A stretch of DNA of 64,000 nt from Serinibacter arcticus (GTDB lineage: Bacteria; Actinomycetota; Actinomycetes; Actinomycetales; Beutenbergiaceae): positions 744,001 to 808,000 of the forward strand of contig NZ_RHPJ01000003.1 in the NCBI RefSeq assembly GCF_004786095.1, given 5' to 3'. Of this stretch, positions 16,298 to 25,720 are shown in pieces. The notes under the pieces are model-generated. The model saw only the letters and a list, made by a program, of their open reading frames with translations. It was not told the origin of the DNA and made no database searches. Each line of letters begins with the position of its first letter. Positions within the stretch are counted from its first letter, which is position 1. Position numbers and translations under genes: made by a program.

Positions 16298-19200
16298 ATG
16301 GTCAGACACTCCCGCCGAGCGATCGGCTCCCTCGCTGCGTTGGCGGTCGCCGCCACCCTCGCGACCACGGCGGTCCCCGCCCAGGCCCAGGACGTCGCCG
16401 CCGACGACCTGCTCCTGAGCTACGACTTCACCACCGCGACGGGCACCGACACGGCCGCGGTCGTCCCCGACGGATCGGGTCACGGCCGGACCGCCACCGT
16501 GATCGGCGGCGCGGCTCGGACACCCGACGGACTGACGCTGGACGGCGTCGACGACTACGTGCAGCTGCCCGGCGACGTGCTCGCCGGCGTCACCGACATC
16601 ACGATCTCCGCGGAGGTGCGTCTCGCTGCGAACCAGGCCACCCCCTACTTCCTCTGGGGCTTCGGCAACACCACCGACGGCGCCGGGAACGGCTACCTGT
16701 TCGCGACGGGCAACGCCTACCGCGCCGGGATCGCCTCGGGCAACTGGAGCACCGAGCAGGTTGCGGGCAGCGGCGCCAACCTCACGCGCGACGCGTGGCA
16801 CACGCTCACCTACACGCAGTCGGGCACCACCTCGCGGCTGTACCTCGACGGCGCCCAGGTCGCCACGAACACGAACGTCTCCCTGACCCCTGGCTCCATC
16901 GGCGCCGGCAGCACCACCCGCAACGCCATCGGCCGCTCGGTCTACGACTCAGACCGCCTGCTCCAGGGTACGGTCCGCAGCTTCGACGTCTGGGACGCCG
17001 CCCTCAGCGCGGACCAGGTCGCCTCCCTCGCTCCCGCCGACGCCGACAGGGTCGAGCGCGACGCCGCGCAGCTGACCCTCGGCGACACGTCCGCCGTCAC
17101 CGCCGACCTCGCACTCCCTCCCACGGGCGGGTACGGATCGACGATCGCCTGGGCCACCTCCGATCCGGGGGTGGTCACGGCCGAAGGCGTCGTCACTCGT
17201 CCCGCGGACGGCGGCCCCGACGCCTCCGCCACCCTGACCGCCACCGTTGCTCGAGGTGGAGCCACGCGGACGCGCACCTTCGACGTCACCGTCCTGGCGC
17301 AGCTCGATCCCGGCGCCCGCGCGCAGGCCGACCTCGACGCCCTCGTGCTGGCGAACGCCGACGACGTGCGCGGCAACCTGACGCTCCCGAGCACCGGCGC
17401 CGTCCACGGCAGCACGCTCGCGTGGACCGCCTCCCCCGCCGGCATCGTCGCCACCGAGGCCGCCGACGGCCGCTCAGCGGGCGTGGTCACGCGCCCGGCC
17501 GCCGACACCGTCGTCACGCTGACCGCCACGGTCCCCGGCACGACGGCGACCCGCGCCATCCCCGTCACGGTCACCGCGGCCCCCGCCGACCTCGACGACG
17601 ACTACAGCGCCGGCTACCTCTGGACCCACTTCGCGGTCGAGGGCGGCTACGAGAAGATCTTCATGGGCCACTCCGACGACGGCCTGCAGTGGTCCAAGCT
17701 GAACGACAACACCTCGATCCTCGCCAACCTGGGCGGCGACCTCGGCGTCCGCGACCCCCACCTCGTCCGCTCGCCCGAGGGCGACCGGTACTGGATCATC
17801 GGGACCGACCTGCATGCCGAGGGCGGCGGCCCAGGTGGCTCGGGCTGGGACCAGCTGAACGCCAGTCAGAACATCGTCGTGTGGGAGTCCACCGACCTCG
17901 TGACCTGGAGCGACCAGCGCATCGTGTTCGCGGGGTTCGACGCCGCGGGCTGCGTCTGGGCGCCTGAGGCGGTGTGGAACGAGGCCACCGGCGAGTACTA
18001 CGTCTACTGGTCCGCCCGCGACCGCGGCGACGTCGACACCCCCGACTGGGCGCTGCGCGTCTACCTGACCAAGACCCGCGACTTCGTCACGTTCTCCGAG
18101 CCCGAGATCTGGGCATCGCTCAACGAGCAGGGCGACGGCGCGGGCGGCGCCAACATCATCGACTCCAGCATCGCGGTCGAGGACGGCGTCTACTACCGCT
18201 TCTCCACCTCCGACTGGGACACGGTCATCGACACCGCCCCGAGCCTCGACGGCCCGTGGACCACCGTCGTGGCCAAGGGCGAGGCGGCCGCGCACGGCCT
18301 ACGACCCCGCATGGAGGGGCTGACCGTCTTCCCGCTCCCCGACGGCCGCTGGGCGCTGTACGGCGACGAGAACGCCTACTACGGCCACGTGACCGACTCG
18401 CTCGCCAGCCTGCAGTTCACCCAGCTGACGACCGGCACCGGACCCGAGGAGTTCTCGTTCGAGGAGAAGTTCCGCCACGGCTCCGTCCTGCAGCTCACCC
18501 GTGCCGAGGAGGAGCGCCTCCTGGCCGCGTACGGCGACCCCGAGCCCGAGCCGCAGGGCCTCGTCGCGGAGTACACCTTCGACGACGGCACGCTGGCGGA
18601 CTCGGTCGGCGACAACGACCTCACCTCCCACGGCTCGGCCGCGGTGGTGACCGACGCCGAGCGCGGGTCCGTCCTGCGCCTGGACGGCACGGCGGGCGGC
18701 TACGCCTCCTTCCCGACCGGGTTCTTCGACGGTCGGGACGAGATGACCGTCTCCTTCGACATGCGTTCGGACCTCACCGGGGGGAACTTCTTCTCCTTCG
18801 CGTTCGGGAAGGACCAGCAGAGCTACTACTTCCTGCGCACGCGCGGCGGTGAGGTGCGCAGCGCCCTCACGGCGAGCTCCTGGCAGGGCGAGTCCGCCGT
18901 CACGGGGTCCGTCGCCCCCGGCGCCTGGCACCGCTACGACGTCGTCCTCGACGGCCGGACGACGGTCGTCTACGTCGACGGCGTGAAGCTGGGCGAGAAC
19001 ACCGCTCTCAGCGCGAGCGTCGCGGACCTCGGGTCTGATCTCGCCGGCTATCTCGGTCGGTCGTTCTACGCGGGTGACGGCTACTTCGCCGGCGCCTTCG
19101 ACGACGTCCGCATCCACGACCGCGCCCTGACGGCGGACGAGCTCGTCGGCAAGGACCAGCTGCTCGACGTCTCCCTGACCACGACCGGCGTGCTCAAGAT

Positions 19201-21205
19201 CGACCCGATCGTGTCGGGCGCGGACCGCACGGTCACGTTCCCGGTCGTCCCGGGCACCCCGCTCACCGCCCTGGCCCCGACCTTCTCGGCGGCCACCGGC
19301 GTCACGGTCTCCCCGGCGTCGGGCACACCGGTGGACCTCAGCACCCCCGTCACCTACACGCTCACGGCCGACGACGGCGCCCGGGCCACGTGGACCATGT
19401 CCGCCGTCGAGATGCGCAGCCCGGTGCTGCCGGGCCTCTACGCCGACCCGAACATCGCGATCTTCGGCGACACGTACTACATCTACGCCACCAGTGACGG
19501 ATTCCCGGGCTGGGGCGGCAAGGAGTTCTACGTCTGGAGCTCACCCGACCTCGTGGACTGGACGCGGTCGGAGGAGCCGTTCCTCACGCTCGACGGCGCG
19601 AACGGCAACGTCCCGTGGGCGTCGGGCAACGCCTGGGCCCCGACGATCATCGAGCGGGCGGGGAAGTACTACTTCTACTTCTCCGGCCACAACGACTCCG
19701 TGGACCGCAAGACGATCGGTGTCGCCGTCGCCGACAGCCCGGAGGGGCCGTTCACGGCCCAGCCGCAGGCGATGATCCTCAACGACGGCCCGGTCACCTC
19801 CGGCCAGGCCATCGACCCGGCTGCGTTCCACGACCCGGTCAGCGGGAAGTACTTCCTCTACTGGGGCAACGGCCGACCCGTCTACGCCGAGCTGGCCGAG
19901 GACATGGTCTCGCTCGTCCCCGGCACCATCGCCGCTCAGGAGGGCCTCGTGGACTACCGCGAGGGCTCGTTCATGAACTACCGCGACGGGATCTACCACC
20001 TGACCTACTCGATCGACGACACCGGATCACCCGACTACCGGGTCGGGTACGCCACCTCGGCGAGCCCGCACGGTCCCTGGACCTACCGCGGCGTCATCCT
20101 GAGCAAGGACACCTCCCTCGGCATCCTCGGCACCGGGCACCACTCGATCGTCCAGGTCCCCGGGACCGACGACTGGTACGTCGCCTACCACCGGTTCGCC
20201 ATGCCCGGCGGCAACGGCAACAACCGCGAGACCACCATCGACCGGGTCACGTTCGGCGCCGACGGCCTCATCCAGCCGATCGTCCCGACGCTCGAGAGCG
20301 TCGGACCGCAGACCATCGAGGTCGAAACCGCGCCCCCGAGCGCGGTGACGGTGACGCCGTCGACGGCGACGCTGGAGGTGGGCGAGCAGGTCGCGCTGAC
20401 GGCCGCCGTCGCACCCGTCGGTGCTGACCAGGACGTCGCCTGGTCGTCCTCGGCACCGCTCACGGCGACCGTGGACGGGACCGGCACCGTGACCGCGCAC
20501 GCACCGGGCCGGGTCGAGATCACCGCGACCTCGCTCGCGGCGGGCTCGATCTCCGGGACGGCGAGCGTCACCGTGACGGACACGGACGTGCCCCCGCCGC
20601 TCGTGTTCACGGACGTCAGGGAGGGCGACCAGTTCTTCGACGAGATCTCGTGGCTGTCCCAGCGCGGCATCACGACCGGCTGGCTGCTGCCGGACGGGAC
20701 GCGGGAGTACCGGCCCGTGACCCCCGTCGCGCGCGACGCGATGGCGGCCTTCCTCTACCGTCTCGCCGGATCCCCCGCCTTCACGGCACCGGAGGTCTCC
20801 CCCTTCACCGACCTCGACCTCAGCAACCAGTTCTACAAGGAGATCACCTGGCTGCACGCCACCGGGATCTCCACCGGCTGGCCCCAGACCGACGGAACCG
20901 CCGAGTTCCGCCCCCTGGACCCCATCGCCCGCGACGCCATGGCCGCCTTCCTGTACCGCTACGCCGACCAGCGCGACGGCATCGAACCCGGCTGGACCCC
21001 ACCCACGGTCTCCCCGTTCTCCGACGTGGGCACCGGCAGCCAGTTTTACGAGGAGATCGCCTGGCTCGCTGACACCGGCATCGCCACCGGCTGGACCGGA
21101 GCAGGCAACGACGGCACCGACATCTACCAACCCCTGTCCCCCGTCAACCGCGACGCCATGGCCGCCTTCATGAACCGCCTCCACCACCACCTCACCCAGA
21201 ACTGA
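16298..21205 (+). CDS. SLH-anchored secreted enzyme with two GH43 domains
   Basis: A 1635-aa secreted protein. Order: signal peptide (1 to about 30, AQA); LamG-like domain (35-245); two Ig-like domains (about 250-335 and 340-428); GH43 domain 1 (about 435-745; probable catalytic Asp486 in VRDPHL, Asp622 in IIDSSI, Glu673 in RMEGLTVF); second LamG (750-950); a short Ig-like linker; GH43 domain 2 (about 1040-1330; Asp1050 in LYADPNI, Asp1173 in AIDPAAF, Glu1222 in YREGSF); a Big_2-type Ig domain (1345-1428); and three SLH repeats (1435-1628, each with RDAMAAF). GH43 enzymes are inverting hydrolases, mostly acting on arabinofuranosides or xylosides; the subfamilies are not settled here. SLH repeats would hold it on the cell wall. 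Start ATG 16298 follows GGAGAAGAG. Confidence 0.85.
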   Translation: MVRHSRRAIGSLAALAVAATLATTAVPAQAQDVAADDLLLSYDFTTATGTDTAAVVPDGSGHGRTATVIGGAARTPDGLTLDGVDDYVQLPGDVLAGVTDITISAEVRLAANQATPYFLWGFGNTTDGAGNGYLFATGNAYRAGIASGNWSTEQVAGSGANLTRDAWHTLTYTQSGTTSRLYLDGAQVATNTNVSLTPGSIGAGSTTRNAIGRSVYDSDRLLQGTVRSFDVWDAALSADQVASLAPADADRVERDAAQLTLGDTSAVTADLALPPTGGYGSTIAWATSDPGVVTAEGVVTRPADGGPDASATLTATVARGGATRTRTFDVTVLAQLDPGARAQADLDALVLANADDVRGNLTLPSTGAVHGSTLAWTASPAGIVATEAADGRSAGVVTRPAADTVVTLTATVPGTTATRAIPVTVTAAPADLDDDYSAGYLWTHFAVEGGYEKIFMGHSDDGLQWSKLNDNTSILANLGGDLGVRDPHLVRSPEGDRYWIIGTDLHAEGGGPGGSGWDQLNASQNIVVWESTDLVTWSDQRIVFAGFDAAGCVWAPEAVWNEATGEYYVYWSARDRGDVDTPDWALRVYLTKTRDFVTFSEPEIWASLNEQGDGAGGANIIDSSIAVEDGVYYRFSTSDWDTVIDTAPSLDGPWTTVVAKGEAAAHGLRPRMEGLTVFPLPDGRWALYGDENAYYGHVTDSLASLQFTQLTTGTGPEEFSFEEKFRHGSVLQLTRAEEERLLAAYGDPEPEPQGLVAEYTFDDGTLADSVGDNDLTSHGSAAVVTDAERGSVLRLDGTAGGYASFPTGFFDGRDEMTVSFDMRSDLTGGNFFSFAFGKDQQSYYFLRTRGGEVRSALTASSWQGESAVTGSVAPGAWHRYDVVLDGRTTVVYVDGVKLGENTALSASVADLGSDLAGYLGRSFYAGDGYFAGAFDDVRIHDRALTADELVGKDQLLDVSLTTTGVLKIDPIVSGADRTVTFPVVPGTPLTALAPTFSAATGVTVSPASGTPVDLSTPVTYTLTADDGARATWTMSAVEMRSPVLPGLYADPNIAIFGDTYYIYATSDGFPGWGGKEFYVWSSPDLVDWTRSEEPFLTLDGANGNVPWASGNAWAPTIIERAGKYYFYFSGHNDSVDRKTIGVAVADSPEGPFTAQPQAMILNDGPVTSGQAIDPAAFHDPVSGKYFLYWGNGRPVYAELAEDMVSLVPGTIAAQEGLVDYREGSFMNYRDGIYHLTYSIDDTGSPDYRVGYATSASPHGPWTYRGVILSKDTSLGILGTGHHSIVQVPGTDDWYVAYHRFAMPGGNGNNRETTIDRVTFGADGLIQPIVPTLESVGPQTIEVETAPPSAVTVTPSTATLEVGEQVALTAAVAPVGADQDVAWSSSAPLTATVDGTGTVTAHAPGRVEITATSLAAGSISGTASVTVTDTDVPPPLVFTDVREGDQFFDEISWLSQRGITTGWLLPDGTREYRPVTPVARDAMAAFLYRLAGSPAFTAPEVSPFTDLDLSNQFYKEITWLHATGISTGWPQTDGTAEFRPLDPIARDAMAAFLYRYADQRDGIEPGWTPPTVSPFSDVGTGSQFYEEIAWLADTGIATGWTGAGNDGTDIYQPLSPVNRDAMAAFMNRLHHHLTQN

Positions 21206-21233
21206 CACCAGCACCACCACAAGCACCACCCAC

Positions 21234-21266
21234 GAACGGCGGGCCACCCCAGGTGGCCCGCCGTTC
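21234..21266 (+). terminator. Terminator hairpin after the first GH43 gene
   Basis: The arms GAACGGCGGGCCACC and GGTGGCCCGCCGTTC pair perfectly over 15 bases around a three-base loop, 28 bases after the stop. There is no strong U tract. The hairpin and its flanks recur identically at 29541. Confidence 0.85.
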
Positions 21267-21312
21267 CCACACCCCTGGGTAGACCCAGACCCACCATCAA
21301 CCTCCCCCACCA

Positions 21313-21386
21313 CCGCGAGAGCGACCCCAGCGCCGCGAGGACGACCCCGGACACGTCGCTCCCACGGCGGACGGGTCGCTCCCACG
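21313..21386. repeat. 74-bp intergenic repeat, copy B
   Basis: The copy consists of two forward units (CCGCGAGAGCGACCCC and CCGCGAGGACGACCCC) followed by two inverted units (both containing GTCGCTCCCACG). It aligns without gaps to 29613-29686 and 29817-29890. GGTAGACCC, a tag also present before the other two copies, stands upstream at about 21275. It lies between the terminator of one GH43 gene and the promoter of the next. Confidence 0.85.
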
Positions 21387-21421
21387 TCACCCTCGACCCC
21401 GAGCGCACGGACGACCGGGTG

Positions 21422-21475
21422 CGTGAACGTTCACACCACGTTATGATTCCAGCAGATGGTGACGTCATCATCTGC
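21422..21475 (+). promoter_or_regulatory. Promoter, LacI-type operator and 24-bp palindrome of the second GH43 gene
   Basis: The operator CGTGAACGTTCACA (21422-21435; core GTGAACGTTCAC is perfectly symmetric) lies just before the -10 TATGAT (21442-21447). A second, unrelated 24-base palindrome spans 21452-21475 (arms GCAGATGGTGAC and GTCATCATCTGC, 11 of 12 pairs matching). It covers the expected transcription start. Two regulators may act here. A small GCCCC/GGGGC inverted repeat follows at 21476-21491. The gene-free stretch 21206-21519 holds nothing further. Confidence 0.6.
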
Positions 21476-21519
21476 GCCCCAACGTCGGGGCACCTTTCTT
21501 TCTCACGATGGAGTGTGGA

Positions 21520-24500
21520 ATGGCGACACGCACGTACGCCCTCACCGCAGCCCTCGCCATGGGGCTCGGGCTCCTGGTTCCGGTCGGCGCCAGCGCCGCA
21601 CCGGACGAGGGCCTGGTGGCTTGGTACAAGCTCGACGAGACGGCCGGCTCCGTGGCCGCCGACTCCTCGGGCAACGGTCGCGACGCGGCCGTCGAAGGCG
21701 CCGCCGGCTGGAACGCCGGCGCCGGCTTCACCTTCTCCGGCGGCGCCGCGAGCGGCGGCAACGCCGTCAAGCTGCCGAACGACATCATCGCCGGGCTCGA
21801 CGAGATCACCGTCAGCGCCGACGTCTGGGTGGACCCCGCCCTGACGGGCAACCACTTCATCTACAACCTGGGCAACACGGCCACCGGCGGCGGCACGGGG
21901 TCGGGCTACCTGTTCGCCACGGCGGGCTACGGCAGCAACCCCAACTTCCGCGGCGTCATCTCCGACCGCTGGTGGAACAACGAGTCGGGCGCGCAGCGCA
22001 CCGGCGCCCTGCCCAAGGGCGTGTGGAAGCACGTCACGCTGACGCTCGCCGACCGCACGATGACGCTGTTCGAGGACGGCGTCCAGGTCGCGCGGACGGC
22101 TGACATCGACCCGGCGCGCATCCCGTCGGCCATCGGCGGCGGCACCACCACGCGCAACTACATCGGCCGGTCCGCCTACGCCGCCGACACCTCCTTCAAG
22201 GGTGTCGTGCGCGACTTCCGCATCTACGACGGCGCACTGAGCGCCACCGAGGTGGCCGAGATCTCCGGCGAGGCCCACCGGGCCACGGTCGACGCGGACG
22301 CCGCCTGGGTCGCCACGGCGCTCGGGGACACCTCCGCCGTCATCGCGAACCTGACGCTCCCCGCCACGGGTCCCGCCCGGTCCGCGATCACCTGGACCTC
22401 GAACAGGCCCGCCGTCGTCTCGAACGCCGGGGTCGTCACGCGCACGACGCAGTCGGAGAGCGTCGAGCTGACCGCCACGCTCACCGCGGGGACGACCTCG
22501 ACCACGCGCGTCGTGACCGTCGTCGTGCCCGGCACCGCGAACCCCGACCAGGACGCGGTCGACGCCGTCGTGGACGACGTCGTGGTGCACGACGTCGACG
22601 ACGTGCGCGGCAACCTCACGCTGCCGACCGAGATCGGCGACGGCGTCGCGATCGCCTGGGCCTCCTCCGCCCCCGCGACGATCGCCGTCGACGGCGTGGT
22701 CACCCGCCCCGCGACCGGCTCCCCGGCCGCGACCGTCGAGCTCACCGCCACGCTGACGCGCGGCACCGGCACCGCGACCCGGACCTTCACGGCCACCGTG
22801 CCGGCGCTCCCGGTCTCCGAGCCGTACGAGGCGTACGCGTTCTCCTACTTCACCGGCGACTCCGTCCCGGGCGAGAAGATCTACTTCGGCGCCTCCAACG
22901 GCAACGACGCCCGCAACTGGGTCACGCTGAACGGCGGCCAGCCCGTCATCACCTCGACCGAGGGCACGACCGGCCTGCGCGACCCGTTCCTCATCCGCTC
23001 CCCCGAGGGCGACAAGGTCTACATGATCGCGACCGACCTCTCCATCGGGAACAACCCGAACTGGGACGCCTCGCAGCGCCAGGGCAGCCAGTACCTGGAG
23101 ATCTGGGAGAGCACGGACATGGTGACGTGGTCGCAGCAGCGCCACGTCAAGGTCTCCCCCGACAACGCCGGCAACACCTGGGCGCCCGAGGCGTACTGGG
23201 ACGACACCATCGGCGCCTACGTCGTCTTCTGGGCCTCCAAGCTCTACGCCGACGACGACCCCGGCCACACCGGCGGTCAGCCCAACCGGATGATGTACGC
23301 CACGACGCGCGACTTCCACACCTTCACTCCCGCCCAGGTCTGGCAGGACACGGGCGTCTCGCGCATCGACTCCACGGTGATCAAGGAGGGTGACACCTAC
23401 TACCGGTTCACCAAGGACGAGGGTCGCAACCTCACCGGGCCGAACGCGTGCCTCGACATCTTCGAGGAGCGCTCCACGAGCCTGCGGGCCGTAACCACGA
23501 CGACCACGACGACGGCGCCCGCCGACGAGTGGTCGCTCGAGGCGACGTGCATCGGCCAGCAGGCCGGCACCGGTGCCGTCGAGGGCCCGACGGTCTTCAA
23601 GGCGAACGAGGGCGACGTCAACGGCGAGGGCTACTACCTCTTCGTCGACGAGTTCGGGGGCCGCAAGTACATCCCGCTGTTCTCCACCGAGCTGGGCGAC
23701 GACGCCGACTGGACCGTCCCGACGCAGTTCTCCCTCCCGACGCCGGCCCCGCGCCACGGCACGGTGCTGCCGATCACGAAGGCGGAGCAGGAGCGCATGT
23801 TCGCCGCGCTGCTGGCCGAGCCGACCGCCGCGCTGCCCTCGGCCGTGCGGACGGCCGTCGGCACCCCGGCCGAGCTGCCCGCACGCGTCCCGGTGACGTT
23901 CGCCGACGGCACGACGCAGCAGCTCGCCGTCACGTGGGACGTCACGGACGCGGACTACTACGAGACGGCCGGCACGGTCACCTTCTCGGGCGCGGTCACC
24001 GGTTTCGACCTGACCGCCCAGGTCACGGTCACCGTCTCCGACGTCGTCGAGGTCAACATCGCCCCCGAGCCGACCACCACCGCCGTCGCCTCCTACAGCG
24101 AGGGCGGCTTCGGGATCGACCGGACCCGCAACCGCGACCGGACCGACAAGGGCTGGTCGAACTGGCAGGGCGGCACGCGCCCCTCGCCCGCGACGCTGAC
24201 GTACACGTTCCCCGAGGCCCCGATCAGCGGCGTCGGGACGTGGTTCTACAAGGACGGCAGCAACACGAGCTGGCCCGAGACCATGAGCGTGGAGTACCGC
24301 ACGCCCGCGGGCACGTGGACCCGGGCACCCGGTTTCGAGGCGGATCGCACCCTGGCGAACCCGGCCGTCGGTGCCCCCGTCGTCGAGGACCACTGGGACG
24401 CCGTGCAGGCCACGGGCGTCCGCCTCACGCTCGCGAACACCGCCAACCGCTTCCTCACCGTGTCCGAGGTCGAGATCTACCGGGCCGAGGGTGAGGCTCC

Positions 24501-25593
24501 GGCCACGGCTCCGGTGCTCTCGGAGCTCGCCGCCGGTGGGACGAGCGTCCCGCTCCTCGCGGGTCAGGTGGACTACACGGTCCCCGTGACCGGATCGGCG
24601 TTCCCGGCCGTCACGGCGGCCACGGCCACCGGCGGCGCCACCGTGACGATCGTCCAGGCCACGGCCGGTACCGACGGCGTCGCCACGGTGACCGTCACCG
24701 GGCCGACCGGGCTGAGCACGGTCTACACCGTGACGTTCCCGCGCACGGTCGGTGTCACGGCGTCGCTCCCGGCGGCGGCGGTCACGGGCGACCCGGTCTC
24801 CGCGACGGTCACGACCGACCCCTCGGACGCCGTCGTGAGCTACGCCTGGACGCGCAACGGCACGCCGGTCGACGGCGCGACCGGGGCCACCCTCACCCCG
24901 ACGACCGCGGGGACGTACCGGGTCAGGGTGACCGCGACCGTAGACGGCTTCACGTCGGGTTCGACGACGGCGCAGGTCACCGTCACGGCAGCCGTCCCGC
25001 TGGTCTTCACGGACGTCACGCCCGACACGGCGTTCCACGACGAGATCTGGTGGCTCGCCGAGCGCGGGGTCACGCGCGGCTGGCTGCTTCCGGACGGCAC
25101 GCGGGAGTTCCGCCCCGTGACGCCGGTGGCGCGCGACGCCATGGCGGCGTTCCTCTACCGCCTCGCCGACGAGCCCCCGTTCACCGCGCCGGAGGTCTCG
25201 CCGTTCACGGACGTGGCCACCGACAACGAGTTCTACACGGAGATCGCCTGGCTCCACTCGGAGAAGATCTCGACCGGCTGGGACAACGGCGACGGGACGT
25301 TCTCGTTCCGCCCCCTGGCTCCGATCGCACGCGACGCGATGGCGGCGTTCCTCTACCGCTACGCCGACGTCTCCGGCGACGTCTCCGGTGACGAGGCGCC
25401 CGCCGTCTCGGCCTTCGCCGACGTGAGCACGGACAACCAGTTCTACCGCGAGATCTCCTGGCTCGCCTCGGAGCGGATCGCGACCGGCTGGGTCGACGGG
25501 AACGACGGCACCGCCGTCTTCCGCCCGCTGAACCCGGTCAACCGGGACGCCATGGCGGCGTTCATGTACCGCCTGGACGACGAGCGCGACTGA
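21520..25593 (+). CDS. SLH-anchored GH43 family glycoside hydrolase
   Basis: A 1357-aa secreted protein. ATG 21520 is preferred to ATG 21508 because GGAG stands six bases before it. Order: signal peptide (to about residue 26); LamG-like domain (30-245); two Ig-like domains (about 255-430); GH43 domain (about 440-760, probable catalytic Asp488 in LRDPFL, Asp617 in RIDSTV, Glu688 in VEGPTVF); an Ig-like domain (770-845); a discoidin-like carbohydrate-binding module (846-990); two further Ig-like segments; and three SLH repeats (about 1162-1350). A run of seven Thr (659-665) interrupts the catalytic domain. Domain order and GH43 type match the N-terminal half of the preceding gene product, so the two are probably related by duplication. 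Confidence 0.85.
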   Translation: MATRTYALTAALAMGLGLLVPVGASAAPDEGLVAWYKLDETAGSVAADSSGNGRDAAVEGAAGWNAGAGFTFSGGAASGGNAVKLPNDIIAGLDEITVSADVWVDPALTGNHFIYNLGNTATGGGTGSGYLFATAGYGSNPNFRGVISDRWWNNESGAQRTGALPKGVWKHVTLTLADRTMTLFEDGVQVARTADIDPARIPSAIGGGTTTRNYIGRSAYAADTSFKGVVRDFRIYDGALSATEVAEISGEAHRATVDADAAWVATALGDTSAVIANLTLPATGPARSAITWTSNRPAVVSNAGVVTRTTQSESVELTATLTAGTTSTTRVVTVVVPGTANPDQDAVDAVVDDVVVHDVDDVRGNLTLPTEIGDGVAIAWASSAPATIAVDGVVTRPATGSPAATVELTATLTRGTGTATRTFTATVPALPVSEPYEAYAFSYFTGDSVPGEKIYFGASNGNDARNWVTLNGGQPVITSTEGTTGLRDPFLIRSPEGDKVYMIATDLSIGNNPNWDASQRQGSQYLEIWESTDMVTWSQQRHVKVSPDNAGNTWAPEAYWDDTIGAYVVFWASKLYADDDPGHTGGQPNRMMYATTRDFHTFTPAQVWQDTGVSRIDSTVIKEGDTYYRFTKDEGRNLTGPNACLDIFEERSTSLRAVTTTTTTTAPADEWSLEATCIGQQAGTGAVEGPTVFKANEGDVNGEGYYLFVDEFGGRKYIPLFSTELGDDADWTVPTQFSLPTPAPRHGTVLPITKAEQERMFAALLAEPTAALPSAVRTAVGTPAELPARVPVTFADGTTQQLAVTWDVTDADYYETAGTVTFSGAVTGFDLTAQVTVTVSDVVEVNIAPEPTTTAVASYSEGGFGIDRTRNRDRTDKGWSNWQGGTRPSPATLTYTFPEAPISGVGTWFYKDGSNTSWPETMSVEYRTPAGTWTRAPGFEADRTLANPAVGAPVVEDHWDAVQATGVRLTLANTANRFLTVSEVEIYRAEGEAPATAPVLSELAAGGTSVPLLAGQVDYTVPVTGSAFPAVTAATATGGATVTIVQATAGTDGVATVTVTGPTGLSTVYTVTFPRTVGVTASLPAAAVTGDPVSATVTTDPSDAVVSYAWTRNGTPVDGATGATLTPTTAGTYRVRVTATVDGFTSGSTTAQVTVTAAVPLVFTDVTPDTAFHDEIWWLAERGVTRGWLLPDGTREFRPVTPVARDAMAAFLYRLADEPPFTAPEVSPFTDVATDNEFYTEIAWLHSEKISTGWDNGDGTFSFRPLAPIARDAMAAFLYRYADVSGDVSGDEAPAVSAFADVSTDNQFYREISWLASERIATGWVDGNDGTAVFRPLNPVNRDAMAAFMYRLDDERD

Positions 25594-25608
25594 CCCGACG
25601 CGTGCGAT

Positions 25609-25652
25609 GTGGGCGGTGGTGGTGGCGGGCGACCGTCACCACCACCGCCCAC
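25609..25652 (+). terminator. Long hairpin between the second and third GH43 genes
   Basis: GTGGGCGGTGGTGGTG (25609-25624) pairs perfectly with CACCACCACCGCCCAC (25637-25652) around a 12-base loop. It begins 16 bases after the stop codon. There is no U tract. It may terminate, or attenuate read-through into the third gene, which has no LacI-type operator of its own. Confidence 0.75.
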
Positions 25653-25720
25653 CTGATCGCCCACCCCTGAGCCAGACCCCGCCCCACCCCCGCTGGATCC
25701 CCGAGAGCAAGGACGACGAC

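Noticed and set aside
21124-25257. Very long minus-strand open frame (about 1377 codons) opposite the second GH43 gene
   Set aside because: It is the mirror of a GC-rich coding strand; composition is Arg/Gly/Val/Asp-rich low complexity with no domain, and the plus strand has clear GH43 and SLH homology.
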